Shown here: piece by piece, positions 24,340 to 33,182 of the stretch
Position numbering within the stretch: position 1 is the first letter of the stretch
Layout: every line of letters begins with the position of its first letter
Assembly: GCF_001182045.1 (NCBI RefSeq)
Contig: NZ_CVTY01000007.1
Location: 434,001-498,000 of the forward strand
From: Dakarella massiliensis
Lineage (GTDB): Bacteria; Pseudomonadota; Gammaproteobacteria; Burkholderiales; Burkholderiaceae_F
Direction of reading: 5' to 3'
Length of the DNA stretch: 64,000 nt
Program-made: the position numbers and the translations under genes
Notes under the pieces: model-generated
The model's database searches: none
What the model saw: only the letters and a program-made list of their open reading frames with translations
What the model was told of the DNA's origin: nothing

Positions 24340-24981
24340 ATGGAATTTTCTAGCGCCATTGCATTCCGTCATTCGATCCGGTATTTCTCAGCCCGCCCTG
24401 TTCCGGATCCGGTTCTTCAGGCGATCGCGGAAGACGCGACAAGGGCCCCCTCACAGCTGAATGGCCAGGACTGGAAGATCTGGATTTCAACGGGAGAGAG
24501 TCTCGACGCAATCCGATCGGAATTCGATGAACGAAACCGGGCGGGTATTCCGCCTTCAACCGACTTCGCGAACCTTCCGCTCTCGGAGCGCTCCCCCGAA
24601 GTCCGGGCCCGGATGGAAGCGATCGCGGCAGAGCGTGAGGCTCTGGGGCTTGAGGCTGATAAACGGGCAAGCCAGGCTGTGCTTTTCCACGCGCCCGCGG
24701 TCGCTTTTATCACGATCCCCAAAGTGCATTCCGAGTGGATGGTGCTTGACGCCGGAGCGCTTGAAGCGTTTCTGCTCCTTGCAGCGGCCTCACGCGGTGT
24801 CGGCAGCATTCCGGCCTTTAATCTGGTGCGTTACCCCGATATCGTGAAGCGCGTTCTCGGTATCCCCGATAACCTGATTCTGGCGATCGGGATAGGACTG
24901 GGATACCCAGCTGACTCCCCGCTTAACCGTCTCCGGACGGGCCGCGCGCCACTGAGCGAGATTCTCACTTTAAAACACTGA
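24340..24981 (+). CDS. Nitroreductase family protein
   Basis: A 213-residue nitroreductase-fold protein. 'AIAFRHSIRYFSARPVPD' is the FMN-contacting N-terminus, 'ATRAPSQLNGQDWKIWI' follows, and 'DAGALEAFLLLAAASRGVGSIPAF' with 'LAIGIGLGYPADSPLNRLRTGR' are the C-terminal family elements (the last binds FMN). It reduces nitroaromatic or quinone-like substrates; the physiological one is unknown. The ribosome-binding site is weak. It is separated from the preceding operon by a terminator. Confidence 0.9.
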   Translation: MEFSSAIAFRHSIRYFSARPVPDPVLQAIAEDATRAPSQLNGQDWKIWISTGESLDAIRSEFDERNRAGIPPSTDFANLPLSERSPEVRARMEAIAAEREALGLEADKRASQAVLFHAPAVAFITIPKVHSEWMVLDAGALEAFLLLAAASRGVGSIPAFNLVRYPDIVKRVLGIPDNLILAIGIGLGYPADSPLNRLRTGRAPLSEILTLKH

Positions 24982-25105
24982 AATTCCCATTTGGAAAAAT
25001 ACAAAAAGACACTGAAGACCCTGTAATTAGTATCACTGACACTTAAATTACCGTAGATCCGAAAATCTTTATTCCGTGATCAGAGTTCCTGATTTCAGGC
25101 CATAA

Positions 25106-25134
25106 AAAACGGGAGGGGCAACCCTCCCGTTTCT
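25106..25134. terminator. Bidirectional terminator
   Basis: AACGGGAGGG/CCCTCCCGTT hairpin with flanking A- and T-runs, between the plus-strand nitroreductase and the minus-strand small gene at 25221. Confidence 0.75.
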
Positions 25135-25220
25135 GTATCCGGCGATGCATTTCTGCCCCGTCCGGTTTCTGCCTAATCCTCTTCGCTGGACGATGAATTC
25201 ACATCCCGGTCGAACCCGGC

Positions 25221-25475
25221 CTAGAGCGTATCAAGGAATGACCGGAACCAGACGGACCCGCCCATCCTCGCGAACGTATCCCGCTGCTCAGTGGTACAGC
25301 GGATGTGAAGCACCATTTCCTTCGTGTGGAGAGATGCGGGCCGGCCCCGTCTTCGGGACCGAGGGGCGGCTTCTGCCGCCTCTTCCGCATTTTTTTCTTT
25401 TTCTTCTTCCTGCTGCATTTCAGACCTCTTATCAGCTTTCCGGGGGGACCGGTCAGCGGTTGACTGCCGGTTCAT
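25221..25475 (-). CDS. Small basic protein, possibly ribbon-helix-helix-like
   Basis: An 84-residue protein with a Glu/Lys/Ala-rich linker (residues 20-40), a basic patch RSRRRGRP and a C-terminal part 'KEMVLHIRCTTEQRDTFARMGG' plus 'SVWFRSFLDTL' that resembles the short strand-helix-helix DNA-binding proteins often found in this lineage. I do not recognise a named family. The ribosome-binding site is weak; ATG at residue 20 is an alternative start. Expression uncertain. Confidence 0.5.
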   Translation of the reverse strand: MNRQSTADRSPRKADKRSEMQQEEEKEKNAEEAAEAAPRSRRRGRPASLHTKEMVLHIRCTTEQRDTFARMGGSVWFRSFLDTL

Positions 25476-25647
25476 GGTTTTTCTCTAATTTTAATGGCTC
25501 AGAAAGAAAAAAGTCCAGTAAAAAAATAACTCGATCAATAAAAAATCATTTATTCTCAATAAGATCGAGCATAGCTAATAACATAAAAGAGATACAGAAA
25601 ATTTATTTTCCGTGATACTTAAATATAACCGTTCTCATCTTTTTTTG

Positions 25648-26298
25648 TTACTTCAAACGGTTGAATTTAACGAGTTTCGGAAACACGGGGCATTTGGCCC
25701 AGAGCCGCACAAAGATTCCGGTCGTGAGAGCGGAAATCACGGTGCCTTCGCGCACCCCTTCGATGCGTCCGAGGAAGATGAGACCGAGAACGCAGGCGAT
25801 CGCGACAAGCGACCAGTCAAAGATCGCTTTCATGCGTCCGAGTGATATTCCGAAGCGTTTCGAAGCCTCAATCACGAAGCCGTCGCCCGGAAGCGTCACC
25901 GCGCAGCTCGCGCCCTGGAAGACAACGCCCAGCGCGAGGAAGGCGTTCCCGAGAAGATTCTGGGCGATCTTCGCGGCATAAGGCCCTGGGGGGACCGCGG
26001 CGAGGGCCCACATGAAGAAATCAATGAGAAAACCGAAAAGGAGAACAATCGGAACCTGGAGCAGATTCCGGGTGAACTGAAAGCGCTTTCCCATCACCGC
26101 CCAGAGGAGCGCGAAGAAAAACACATTGAGACCGATCGACGCGGCACCGAGTGTCAGCGGAGTGAAGAACGTGACCGTATAGGGTGAGGATGAGAGCGGT
26201 GTTGTGCCGAGCCCCGCCCGGGTCGTCATCGCGATCCCGAACGCCACCGAACTCATACCAATAAAAAGACATCCCCAGCGGCTCACAAACTGCTTCAC
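25648..26298 (-). CDS. YczE/YyaS/YitT family membrane protein
   Basis: A 216-residue integral membrane protein with about five hydrophobic helices. 'GMSSVAFGIAMTTRAGLGTTPLSSSPY' (parts: FGIAMTTRAGLGTTP) and 'GASCAVTLPGDGFVIEA' with 'KAIFDWSLV' are the markers of the YczE/YitT group, whose transported substrate is unknown. Its GGAGGG site is close to the ATG. It is cut off from the lyase upstream by a terminator. The DNA just past its stop (25480-25650) is AT-rich. Confidence 0.85.
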   Translation of the reverse strand: MKQFVSRWGCLFIGMSSVAFGIAMTTRAGLGTTPLSSSPYTVTFFTPLTLGAASIGLNVFFFALLWAVMGKRFQFTRNLLQVPIVLLFGFLIDFFMWALAAVPPGPYAAKIAQNLLGNAFLALGVVFQGASCAVTLPGDGFVIEASKRFGISLGRMKAIFDWSLVAIACVLGLIFLGRIEGVREGTVISALTTGIFVRLWAKCPVFPKLVKFNRLK

Positions 26299-26329
26299 GC
26301 GCAGCCCTCCTTCTTAAAACCTGTTGAAA

Positions 26330-26373
26330 AAGAAAAAACTGCCCGCCTCGGGTTTCCGGGAGGCGGGCAGCCA
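26330..26373 (-). terminator. Terminator of the ArgH-like lyase gene
   Basis: CTGCCCGCCTC/GAGGCGGGCAG stem with a 9-base loop; the minus strand continues with TTTTTTCTTTTTC. Confidence 0.85.
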
Positions 26374-26414
26374 GACCGACCGGTAAGGATACCGGACAGA
26401 AAGAAAAAAATCTG

Positions 26415-27911
26415 TTATCCGGGCAACGCGCAGAGCGCTTCGAAGTCCTCATCCAGCGTTTTTTCGGCTGCGGCAAGCGCGGTTTTCTTTCCGCGGACCC
26501 AATCAGAATCCGCTCGGATCCCGTCCTCGGCCTCGCGGAAAAGGCGCGTGAGCTCAGTCGGCTGCGGACCGCCCCGGGTCGCGCGGCCGTTCACGATCGA
26601 GCGGGGATCCAGCGCCGAACGGAAATCGTATTCCGTGAGCGGGAAGGTCTTAGGAATCCCCTCTTCTGTTCCGGAGGCAAGTTTCTCATAGAGCGCCTTC
26701 GCGTCCTCATACGGAAGTGTGAGCGGGGTGTAGTCCCGGCTTCTGGCAAATGTCACAAGGTCGCTTGCGAAGTGATGCCCCTCTCGGAACGGCACCCCGT
26801 AGTCCTTCATCAGGACATCCGCGATGTTCTGGCTCGCGGTCCAGTCAAGATTCAGTTCCTCCAGAGCCCGCTCGGGGTTCACTTTGAGAAGGGTGAGAAC
26901 GTGAGCGAAAGCCCGGAGCACCGCCGCGCCCTCCCCCATCACCGTGCAATTGATTGCCTCATCCTTCGGGTCATACATCCCTGGCATCAGATCGTGCGCC
27001 CGGAAGATCGTTCCCGTGAGTTCCCCAAGCACCTGATTCGCGTCCCGCCGCACATCGATCAGCGACCCGGGGTTCCGCTTCTGCGGCATGGCGGTCGACG
27101 CGTACGTGCTGGACACGAGGATCCAGGGGCGCGGCTGCGCGTACTGCGTCATGATGTCCTCAATAAACTGCGTGATGTGCAGCATCGGCTCAACGAGCTT
27201 GAGACTGGCCTCCACCGCGGTGTCGGTCGACGAAATCTGCGCCGCGTCGTACGCGTTTTCAACGAGCCCCTCAAATCCGAGGAGCGACGCCATCGACTCA
27301 CGATCAAGCGGCCAGGGGGTCCCATTCAGCACCGTGGTCCCCATGGGACTGAGATTCAGACGGGCCCAGAATTCCTTAAGCGACTCGAAGTCGCGCCTGA
27401 AACCTTCAAGGTGTCCGAGCCAGGTGTGCCCGAGCGAATTCGGCTGCGCCGCCACCCCATTCGTATAGCAGGGAGCGATCGTGTCCCGGTTTTCCTTCGC
27501 TAGGCGAAAGAGTGTCTCACGCACCGAGTTCAGCGCGGTCATCACTTCAAGCGTCTGATCCCGAAGCATCGCCCGCTGATACACCGCATGCATATCCTGG
27601 GAAGACCGCCCCGCGTGGATCAGCGTGACATCGATCCCGGCCTCCGCGATGAGAAGGGGCTCATAGCGCACATACATCTTGGGACGGGGGTTCCCGGGGG
27701 TATTGCCTTTCTCGATCACACGTCTCTGAGCTCTCGCCCATCCCGGGGCCCGCCTGGGGTCGAGAAGCCCGCTTCGGGTATTCACGACAAACGTCGCTTT
27801 GTTGATCTGGGAAAGCCAGAAAAACTCATCCCGCGGCGGTCTATCGCCAGTCCAGGGAGCAGCGTCCGCGAGGCGGCCGGCCTCGCCGGTTGAAGGAACA
27901 CCGAGCGTCAT
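26415..27911 (-). CDS. Argininosuccinate lyase-like enzyme (fumarase/aspartase superfamily)
   Basis: A 498-residue member of the fumarase/aspartase superfamily, nearest in layout to ArgH. The superfamily signature is 'SSTYASTAMPQKRNPGSLIDV' in part (STAMPQKRNPG), the catalytic Ser loop; 'HAGRSSQDMHAVYQRAML' corresponds to ArgH region 1 and 'LGHTWLGHLEGFRRD' to region 2 with its His. The C-terminus is shorter in similarity. No argG or other arginine gene is nearby, so it may act on another substrate that releases fumarate. It is divergent from the ywnB-like gene, across an invertible-looking promoter region. Confidence 0.8.
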   Translation of the reverse strand: MTLGVPSTGEAGRLADAAPWTGDRPPRDEFFWLSQINKATFVVNTRSGLLDPRRAPGWARAQRRVIEKGNTPGNPRPKMYVRYEPLLIAEAGIDVTLIHAGRSSQDMHAVYQRAMLRDQTLEVMTALNSVRETLFRLAKENRDTIAPCYTNGVAAQPNSLGHTWLGHLEGFRRDFESLKEFWARLNLSPMGTTVLNGTPWPLDRESMASLLGFEGLVENAYDAAQISSTDTAVEASLKLVEPMLHITQFIEDIMTQYAQPRPWILVSSTYASTAMPQKRNPGSLIDVRRDANQVLGELTGTIFRAHDLMPGMYDPKDEAINCTVMGEGAAVLRAFAHVLTLLKVNPERALEELNLDWTASQNIADVLMKDYGVPFREGHHFASDLVTFARSRDYTPLTLPYEDAKALYEKLASGTEEGIPKTFPLTEYDFRSALDPRSIVNGRATRGGPQPTELTRLFREAEDGIRADSDWVRGKKTALAAAEKTLDEDFEALCALPG

Positions 27912-28063
27912 TTCTCATCTCCTTAATCCGCGCGGCCGAATAGAAATGAAGCGCGGTGAGACCGGCGCTTCTCCGACCGTCATGCCCCTTATGTTAAGAC
28001 GAAACGCCTGCATTCAGGGCCGCGGGACGAAGCGTCAGACAGCTTATCTTCTCTGGATTTCTT

Positions 28064-28145
28064 TTGATGTAATAAAAGTATTGACATCTAAATTTTTCTT
28101 CGCTATATTTCTTCTTAACAGATAAAACAACACTTATTACATCAA
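28064..28145. repeat. Perfect 12-bp inverted repeat flanking a promoter
   Basis: TTGATGTAATAA at 28064-28075 and its exact reverse complement TTATTACATCAA at 28134-28145, separated by 58 bases that contain the promoter of the ywnB-like gene. Identity stops precisely at 12 bases. It is either a paired operator for the Rrf2 regulator downstream or the ends of an invertible segment. Confidence 0.8.
28081..28109 (+). promoter_or_regulatory. Strong sigma70 promoter
   Basis: TTGACA (28081-28086), 17-base spacer, TATATT (28104-28109). It drives the ywnB-like gene, about 52 bases from its ATG, and lies wholly between the inverted repeats at 28064 and 28134. Confidence 0.8.
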
Positions 28146-28161
28146 TAAGGCAGAATTCAAA

Positions 28162-28797
28162 ATGGCAAAAATCGCAGTTGTCGCCGCGAACGGCAAAGCT
28201 TCCCGCAAAATTATCTCTGAAGCCCTTTCCCGCGGTTTCGACGTAACCGCTTTCGGGCGTCACGAAGAGAACAATACGGAGGCGAAGACTTACGTCCGTA
28301 AGGACATTCTCGATCTGACGCGAGAGGACCTCGCCGGGTTTGATGCCGTAGTGAGCGGGTTCGGAGCTTTCACGCCTGAAACCTTCCCGCTCTACCAGAC
28401 CACGACTGAGCACCTCGCGGATATCCTCTCCGGCTCTGACACCCGTCTGCTCTTCGTCGGCGGTGCCGGTTCCCTCTACACGAACCCGGAACGCACGGAA
28501 ACTCTCGCGGATGGGAAAGACTTCCCGGAGGCGATCCGTCCGCTCGCCCAGGCGATGAAAAAGGCGCTTGGCTACCTTCGTACGAGAAACGATGTCCGCT
28601 GGACCTATATCAGCCCGGCTGCGGTTTTCCTCGCGGACGGTCCCCGCACGGGATCCTATGAACTCACGGGCGAGGATTTCACGGTGAATAAGGACGGAAA
28701 GTCTGAAATCTCCTACGCCGACTACGCGATCGCGATGGTGGATGAGATTGAGCGCGGAAATCACATCCGCGAGCGGATTTCGGTCCGCTGGGCTTAA
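28162..28797 (+). CDS. NAD(P)-binding oxidoreductase (YwnB-like, atypical SDR)
   Basis: A 211-residue atypical short-chain dehydrogenase/NAD(P)H-binding protein. The N-terminal 'KIAVVAANGKASRKIISEAL' is a Rossmann glycine motif in degenerate form (GKASRK), then 'DAVVSGFGAF', 'RLLFVGGAGSLY' and 'WTYISPAAVFLADGPRTGSY', as in YwnB/YwnA-associated proteins. These act as flavin or NAD(P)H redox sensors or reductases; the reaction is not known. It is followed after 95 bases by an Rrf2 regulator, the same gene pair as ywnB-ywnA of Bacillus. Confidence 0.86.
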   Translation: MAKIAVVAANGKASRKIISEALSRGFDVTAFGRHEENNTEAKTYVRKDILDLTREDLAGFDAVVSGFGAFTPETFPLYQTTTEHLADILSGSDTRLLFVGGAGSLYTNPERTETLADGKDFPEAIRPLAQAMKKALGYLRTRNDVRWTYISPAAVFLADGPRTGSYELTGEDFTVNKDGKSEISYADYAIAMVDEIERGNHIRERISVRWA

Positions 28798-28892
28798 AAT
28801 CCCCACCTTCCCCAAGAGCGGTTACCGCGTCAGGCGTCATGCGAGATGCCTGACGCTTTGACGCATTTACACTTCAGGAGAATCAGGGCTCT

Positions 28893-29357
28893 ATGCAGAT
28901 TTCCACCAAATTCACGACTGCTGTGCACGTGCTGATCGCGATTGAGTACTTCAGGGATGATGAAAAGATCACGAGCGATATGCTCGCGGGAACGGTGGGC
29001 AGCAACCCCGTGATCATCCGGAACATCATGTCGCAGCTGAAGGAAGCCGGCCTGATTGAGGTCCGCCGGGGACCTGGCGGCATCACGCTTCTGAAGCCGC
29101 TTGAAGCCATCACGTTTCTTGACCTCTACCGGGCCGTGGAAACCGGGAGCAGCGCGCCTCTTTTCCACTTTCATGAGCACCCGAATCCCGCGTGTCCTGT
29201 CGGACGCGCGATCCATGGAAGTCTGGACGCGACGCTGGATGCCATTCAGGCGTCCTTTGAAGCTGAGCTGAAGCGTCACACCGTGGCGGAGATTTACGAA
29301 AAGGCGGTGGAGACTATCGCGAAAGAGGGCGACGCATCCGAACCCTCCCCTGTCTGA
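28893..29357 (+). CDS. Rrf2-family transcriptional regulator (YwnA-like)
   Basis: A 154-residue Rrf2 regulator. The winged-helix part is residues 1-75 ('TTAVHVLIAIEYF', 'ITSDMLAGTVGSNPVIIRNIMSQLKEAGLI', shown in parts, then 'RRGPGGITLLKP'). The C-terminal half has a single Cys in 'NPACPVGRAI' and no three-Cys cluster, so it is not an IscR/NsrR-type Fe-S sensor; the lone Cys suggests thiol sensing, as in YwnA/CymR-like members. It probably controls its own operon through the inverted repeats at 28064 and 28134. Confidence 0.9.
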   Translation: MQISTKFTTAVHVLIAIEYFRDDEKITSDMLAGTVGSNPVIIRNIMSQLKEAGLIEVRRGPGGITLLKPLEAITFLDLYRAVETGSSAPLFHFHEHPNPACPVGRAIHGSLDATLDAIQASFEAELKRHTVAEIYEKAVETIAKEGDASEPSPV

Positions 29358-29387
29358 CCTCCCTTGTAAGACATCCAAATCCACGGA

Positions 29388-29422
29388 AAGTCTCTCCGCA
29401 CTTTGAATGCGGAGAGTCTTTT
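29388..29422 (+). terminator. Rho-independent terminator
   Basis: CTCTCCGCA/TGCGGAGAG stem with loop CTTTGAA followed by TCTTTTTT, just past the Rrf2 gene. Confidence 0.85.
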
Positions 29423-29532
29423 TTATTATCCGTTTCAACCGATTATGACGATTCAGAACACGGCCGATACCGCCGGTGTTAAAGTGAATTCCGAAGCACC
29501 CTGTTCTACAAAAAATCAAAGGAGAGCAGCGC

Positions 29533-30612
29533 ATGGCACCATCAGTTCACCAATACATCCGGATTTCAGGACAGGCTCATGAGCGAGGCGTCGCTTATGG
29601 GTCTTTCGCGAAGGAACGGATTCTGAAGGTTATCGACGAATACAAAGTCCTCTTCGACAAAGAAGCGCATCTGCCGTGGAAAGATGCGGTCCGGATGGCA
29701 AAACGCTACGAACCGGCAATCCGGGCTTACCGGCCGGACCTGATCGATGAGATGAAAGGTATCGCCGAGGGGGCCGGCGTGCCGTTCGATGTGATTCTGA
29801 CGCTGAACTGTCGCTCGGAAGTGATGTTCGCGAAGAGCGAAGCGCCGGCAGACGACTGCAGCGTGATCGGTGTGCCGCCGGAAGCGTCCGGCAACGGAAA
29901 AACCTATCTCGCGCAGAACTGGGACTGGTGGTCGATCGGAGCCGGAACCACGGTGATTCTTGAGGTGGACGAGCGGCCCTATCCGAAAGCCCTCATCGTG
30001 ACTGAAGCGGGTCTGGTCGGAGGAAAGGGACTCAATGCGGCCGGGGTCGGCGTATCGCTCAACGCCATGTCAGTGAAGAAAGGACAGATCGGCGTGCCCC
30101 TTCATGTGATTCTCCGGAACGCTGTGCAGCAGCCGACCGTCCCGAAGGCGATTGATACGATCGCGAAAGCGAAGCGCGCGGGCTCCGCCTGCGTGGGGCT
30201 CGCGAGCGCGGACGGTCTTGTGGTCGCGGTCGAATACGCGCCTTCTGACCTCGATATCCTTCTCTCAGACGGTCACCCGCTCTGCCACACCAATCACTGG
30301 CTCTCCCCCTACATGCTCTCGCAGGGAGAGGCGACCCGCTATTCATTCACATCGACTTTTACGCGTCTTGACCGCGTCCGGCGTCTCACCCGCGCGGAAG
30401 AAGGTCATCTGAAGCGGAAGACACTGTTCCGGATTCTTTCGGATCACGCCGGGAATCCGGACGGCGTCTGCCGTCATGACGACATGTCGCTGCCCGAATA
30501 CCACCGTCACACTTCTCTTTGGTCCATGGTGCTCGATCTCGACGATCGCACGCTCTGGCTGACTGAGGGGTCGCCCTGCTGCACGAAAGCGAGATCCTAC
30601 ACGCTGAAGTAA
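29533..30612 (+). CDS. C45-family acyltransferase/hydrolase (IAT-like, Ntn)
   Basis: A 359-residue protein of the acyl-CoA:6-aminopenicillanate acyltransferase-like (peptidase C45) family. The expected autoprocessing nucleophile is Cys in 'PADDCSVIGVPP' (about residue 115), followed by 'YLAQNWDWW', and later 'GLNAAGVGVSLNAM' and 'HTNHWLSPYM' typical of the family. Such Ntn hydrolases cleave or transfer acyl groups on amides. No signal peptide. A strong AAAGGAGAG site precedes the ATG. It is convergent with the APC permease but in a separate unit; the substrate is unknown. Confidence 0.86.
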   Translation: MAPSVHQYIRISGQAHERGVAYGSFAKERILKVIDEYKVLFDKEAHLPWKDAVRMAKRYEPAIRAYRPDLIDEMKGIAEGAGVPFDVILTLNCRSEVMFAKSEAPADDCSVIGVPPEASGNGKTYLAQNWDWWSIGAGTTVILEVDERPYPKALIVTEAGLVGGKGLNAAGVGVSLNAMSVKKGQIGVPLHVILRNAVQQPTVPKAIDTIAKAKRAGSACVGLASADGLVVAVEYAPSDLDILLSDGHPLCHTNHWLSPYMLSQGEATRYSFTSTFTRLDRVRRLTRAEEGHLKRKTLFRILSDHAGNPDGVCRHDDMSLPEYHRHTSLWSMVLDLDDRTLWLTEGSPCCTKARSYTLK

Positions 30613-30625
30613 TCTTCTCAATACA

Positions 30626-30668
30626 AAACGCGCCCCTGCCTGACACTTTCAGACAGGGGCGCGCTGTT
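30626..30668. terminator. Bidirectional terminator
   Basis: CGCGCCCCTG(C)CTGA hairpin with one mismatch and loop CACTT, between convergent genes ending at 30612 and 30701. Confidence 0.75.
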
Positions 30669-30700
30669 TCCCTGGCGGGATGACAGTCTTCTGTTCCCGG

Positions 30701-32212
30701 TTACTTCACAAAGAACGGGAAGATGTAGAGAACCACCGCGATCACGCAGGACGCTGACACAATCACTTTCCAGACCAGGTACTCACGATCCATCGCGCGT
30801 TTTTCTTCAGGCGGCGGCACATCATCCGCTCCGGACGCCGCGAGATCCAGTGTGAATTCCCCGGCCTTGCCGTATTTCCACCGGCAGACGAGATAAATCG
30901 CGATACCGAGCACGCACCAGAGCACACCCGTGATGAAGGCGTCCGCGTCGAGCTGCGTCATCATCAGCACATAGATCACCGCGCTCACCGGAGCTCCGAT
31001 CTTGATCCACGGAGCCTTGTAGCTCCGCTTCAGTTCCGGGTGCTTCTTACGGAGAGCGAGCGCGGCAATGATGCCAAGCACGTAGTAGAAGAGATCCGCG
31101 AAAAGCGAGAGCGACGCGATATATTCAAGCGAATTTGTCGCGATCAGCGCGACAGACAGCACACCGAGCACAATCACGGCGACATACGGCGTCTGATATT
31201 TCTTACTAGTGATCGCAAAGACCTTCGGCATGGAGCCGTCACGCGCCATCGTGAAGAGATAGCGGGGAGGCGTCGAGATCGAGGCGTTCAGCGTGGAGAA
31301 GTCGCCGCCAAAGGCAATACCCGCGGCAAGGAGCGCGAGCGGGAAGCCGAGAATTCCGGCCGCCTTCATCGCCTGGGCGAACGGCGCTTCCGCGTCCGTG
31401 AGCGACGCGATCTGATCCGGAGGCGTGATGCCGACGAGGTACCACTGGAAAAGTGCGTTTACCGCAAAGACCACAAACGGGGCGAGGAACATCGCGCGCG
31501 GCACATTGATGTGCGGGTATTTGATTTCTTCCCCCATTGCCACGCAGGCCTCAAACCCGGCAAAGCACCACCAGATCATGCAGGTCGCGGAAAAGAATCC
31601 AAGAGGCGTTGTCGCGTGAAGGAACTCCGGAGCCCGCACAAAGGACGGCAGATGGACATTCGGAATCATCGTGAGGAACCAGATGAAGGCGACGCCCCAG
31701 AAGAAGAACATGAAGCCGTTCTGCAGCTTTCCGGTGAGCTTCACGCCGAAAACATTAGCCACAATGAAGCCCGCGGTCACAATGGAGGCGAGCACCACGT
31801 CGGATATCGGCAGGTCATAGCCAAACGCGAGGAAAAGCGTTCGGAAGTAGTAACTGAAAGCGAGCGCTTCGCCCCCCGTCACTGCGACAAGCGAAATGAT
31901 GAAGTTCCAGCCCGCGAGCATTCCGGCCGCGCGTCCAAGACCAAGAGACGCGAACTGGTAGGTGCCGCCTGCGTAAGGAAGCGCGGCTCCCATTTCCGCG
32001 TATAGGAGCGCCGGATAAATACTCACCGCGAGCGCGAGGAGCGTTGCAAGAATGACCGCTGGCCCGAGCGTGCCGACAACATTGGAACCCGTTGTAAAGA
32101 GACCGACACCGATCACAGAGCCCGCCGTGATCGTCACCGCCTCCCGCATGCCGAATGTGCGTTTCAGACCCCCGGCCTGGGGGCTTGACGCCTCAATTCT
32201 GGTTTCTGTCAT
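30701..32212 (-). CDS. APC-superfamily amino acid/polyamine permease
   Basis: A 503-residue permease with about 12 membrane helices. The first helix has the family's unwound glycine motif 'GSVIGVGLFTTGSNV', then 'AEMGAALPYAGGTYQF' and 'WWCFAGFEACVAMGEEI', which are typical of APC transporters (LAT/YjeM-like). A cytoplasmic tail of about 30 residues precedes the last two helices. The start at 32212 (MTETRIEASS) is preferred over 32350, which would add 46 unconserved residues. Substrate unknown; likely an amino acid or polyamine. Confidence 0.88.
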   Translation of the reverse strand: MTETRIEASSPQAGGLKRTFGMREAVTITAGSVIGVGLFTTGSNVVGTLGPAVILATLLALAVSIYPALLYAEMGAALPYAGGTYQFASLGLGRAAGMLAGWNFIISLVAVTGGEALAFSYYFRTLFLAFGYDLPISDVVLASIVTAGFIVANVFGVKLTGKLQNGFMFFFWGVAFIWFLTMIPNVHLPSFVRAPEFLHATTPLGFFSATCMIWWCFAGFEACVAMGEEIKYPHINVPRAMFLAPFVVFAVNALFQWYLVGITPPDQIASLTDAEAPFAQAMKAAGILGFPLALLAAGIAFGGDFSTLNASISTPPRYLFTMARDGSMPKVFAITSKKYQTPYVAVIVLGVLSVALIATNSLEYIASLSLFADLFYYVLGIIAALALRKKHPELKRSYKAPWIKIGAPVSAVIYVLMMTQLDADAFITGVLWCVLGIAIYLVCRWKYGKAGEFTLDLAASGADDVPPPEEKRAMDREYLVWKVIVSASCVIAVVLYIFPFFVK

Positions 32213-32885
32213 AGGATTTATGTTTTTATATTGATTGAAGTTGGATGGACTGCCTGATCCGCGGGGCAGGAAGCCCGACGGGGCAGGCACCTTCCATGTT
32301 AGTGCGGCACTGTGACTCGAAGGAGCGCTCCAAAGCCGTTCTCTGACCACGGTCGACTGAGATAAGGAAAACGTCTGAGACTTTCCCCCGCTTTCTCTCT
32401 TTTCGGGTTTTCATCAGACATTTTCCGGATATCACCATCAAGTAACGTTTTTAAATTTCAACTACGCTATTTTTCGTTCACGTTTTTTGCTGAATAAAAC
32501 CGTGAACCGTTCCCCCCTGACCGCCATACGAAACGCTCTGTGCCACCTGCCGCAACATTGATACCTATAAATAAATAGAGCTTTTACAGAAACCCGTAAA
32601 TCCAAGACAGAAGCCTCCATCATGATGAATAAATTACGGAATTTCTTCCTGGAATCCCTATTTTGTGATACATAAATATTTTTAAAAAGGCGTAATGTAT
32701 GAATTGCGGAGAAAAGAAAAAGAAGAAACCCCGAGAGCATTTCTTCCTTCTTCTCTTCTCCGCGAAGCGGGTTTAGGAGCAGCCGGAAGCCGGTTCCGCT
32801 ATTTTCCCGAAGTCCTTGCAGCGGAAGCATCACGGCGAATCCGGAGACACTGCTCCGGCATCTGTAGAAGCATGAGTGCGTACAG

Positions 32886-32925
32886 CCTCATCCCGTGACT
32901 CTCTCCTCGGAGATGAGGTCTTTTT
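32886..32925 (+). terminator. Hairpin plus T-run (first of a tandem pair)
   Basis: CCTCATC pairs with GATGAGG across a long loop and is followed by TCTTTTT. It could be a terminator or an attenuator upstream of the PAP2 genes. Confidence 0.45.
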
Positions 32926-32975
32926 CCCTCCTTCCCTGCAAGTTCTCCTCATGGAAGGAGGGATATTTCTTTTCC
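32926..32975 (+). terminator. Hairpin plus T-rich run (second of a tandem pair)
   Basis: CCCTCCTTCC pairs with GGAAGGAGGG, ten perfect bases, followed by ATATTTCTTTT. It begins right after the first hairpin. Confidence 0.5.
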
Positions 32976-33182
32976 CCTCATTTGTCTCCCCGTTCACATT
33001 TCCCCCTCAGAAGCCTGGTCTTCAAAAAGACCCTCGGCCGGTTTTGAATCTGGCTCTGTCCTCTCTTATTCTTCACACTGTTTTGACGCGCTTTGAACGG
33101 GGGTTTCACACGGCAGGGAACACACTTTAACTGTCTCCCTTTATCTGCTGCCAGACTTCCGTCCGTCGGCACTCCGAATCCC

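Larger units (their letters stand above)
32213..33182. other. Long intergenic region, 970 bp, with tandem hairpins
   Basis: Between the divergent permease and PAP2 genes. No reading frame is convincing; two marginal frames (32462-32833 minus, 32695-32898 plus) lack a family or good start. A tiny frame MNCGEKKKKKPREHF starts at 32699. Two successive hairpins followed by T-rich stretches lie at 32886-32975. Much of it is AT-rich. Confidence 0.45.

Noticed and set aside
32462..32833. A 123-codon minus-strand frame in the long gap before the PAP2 genes.
   Set aside because: Composition and sequence are not protein-like and there is no conserved motif.
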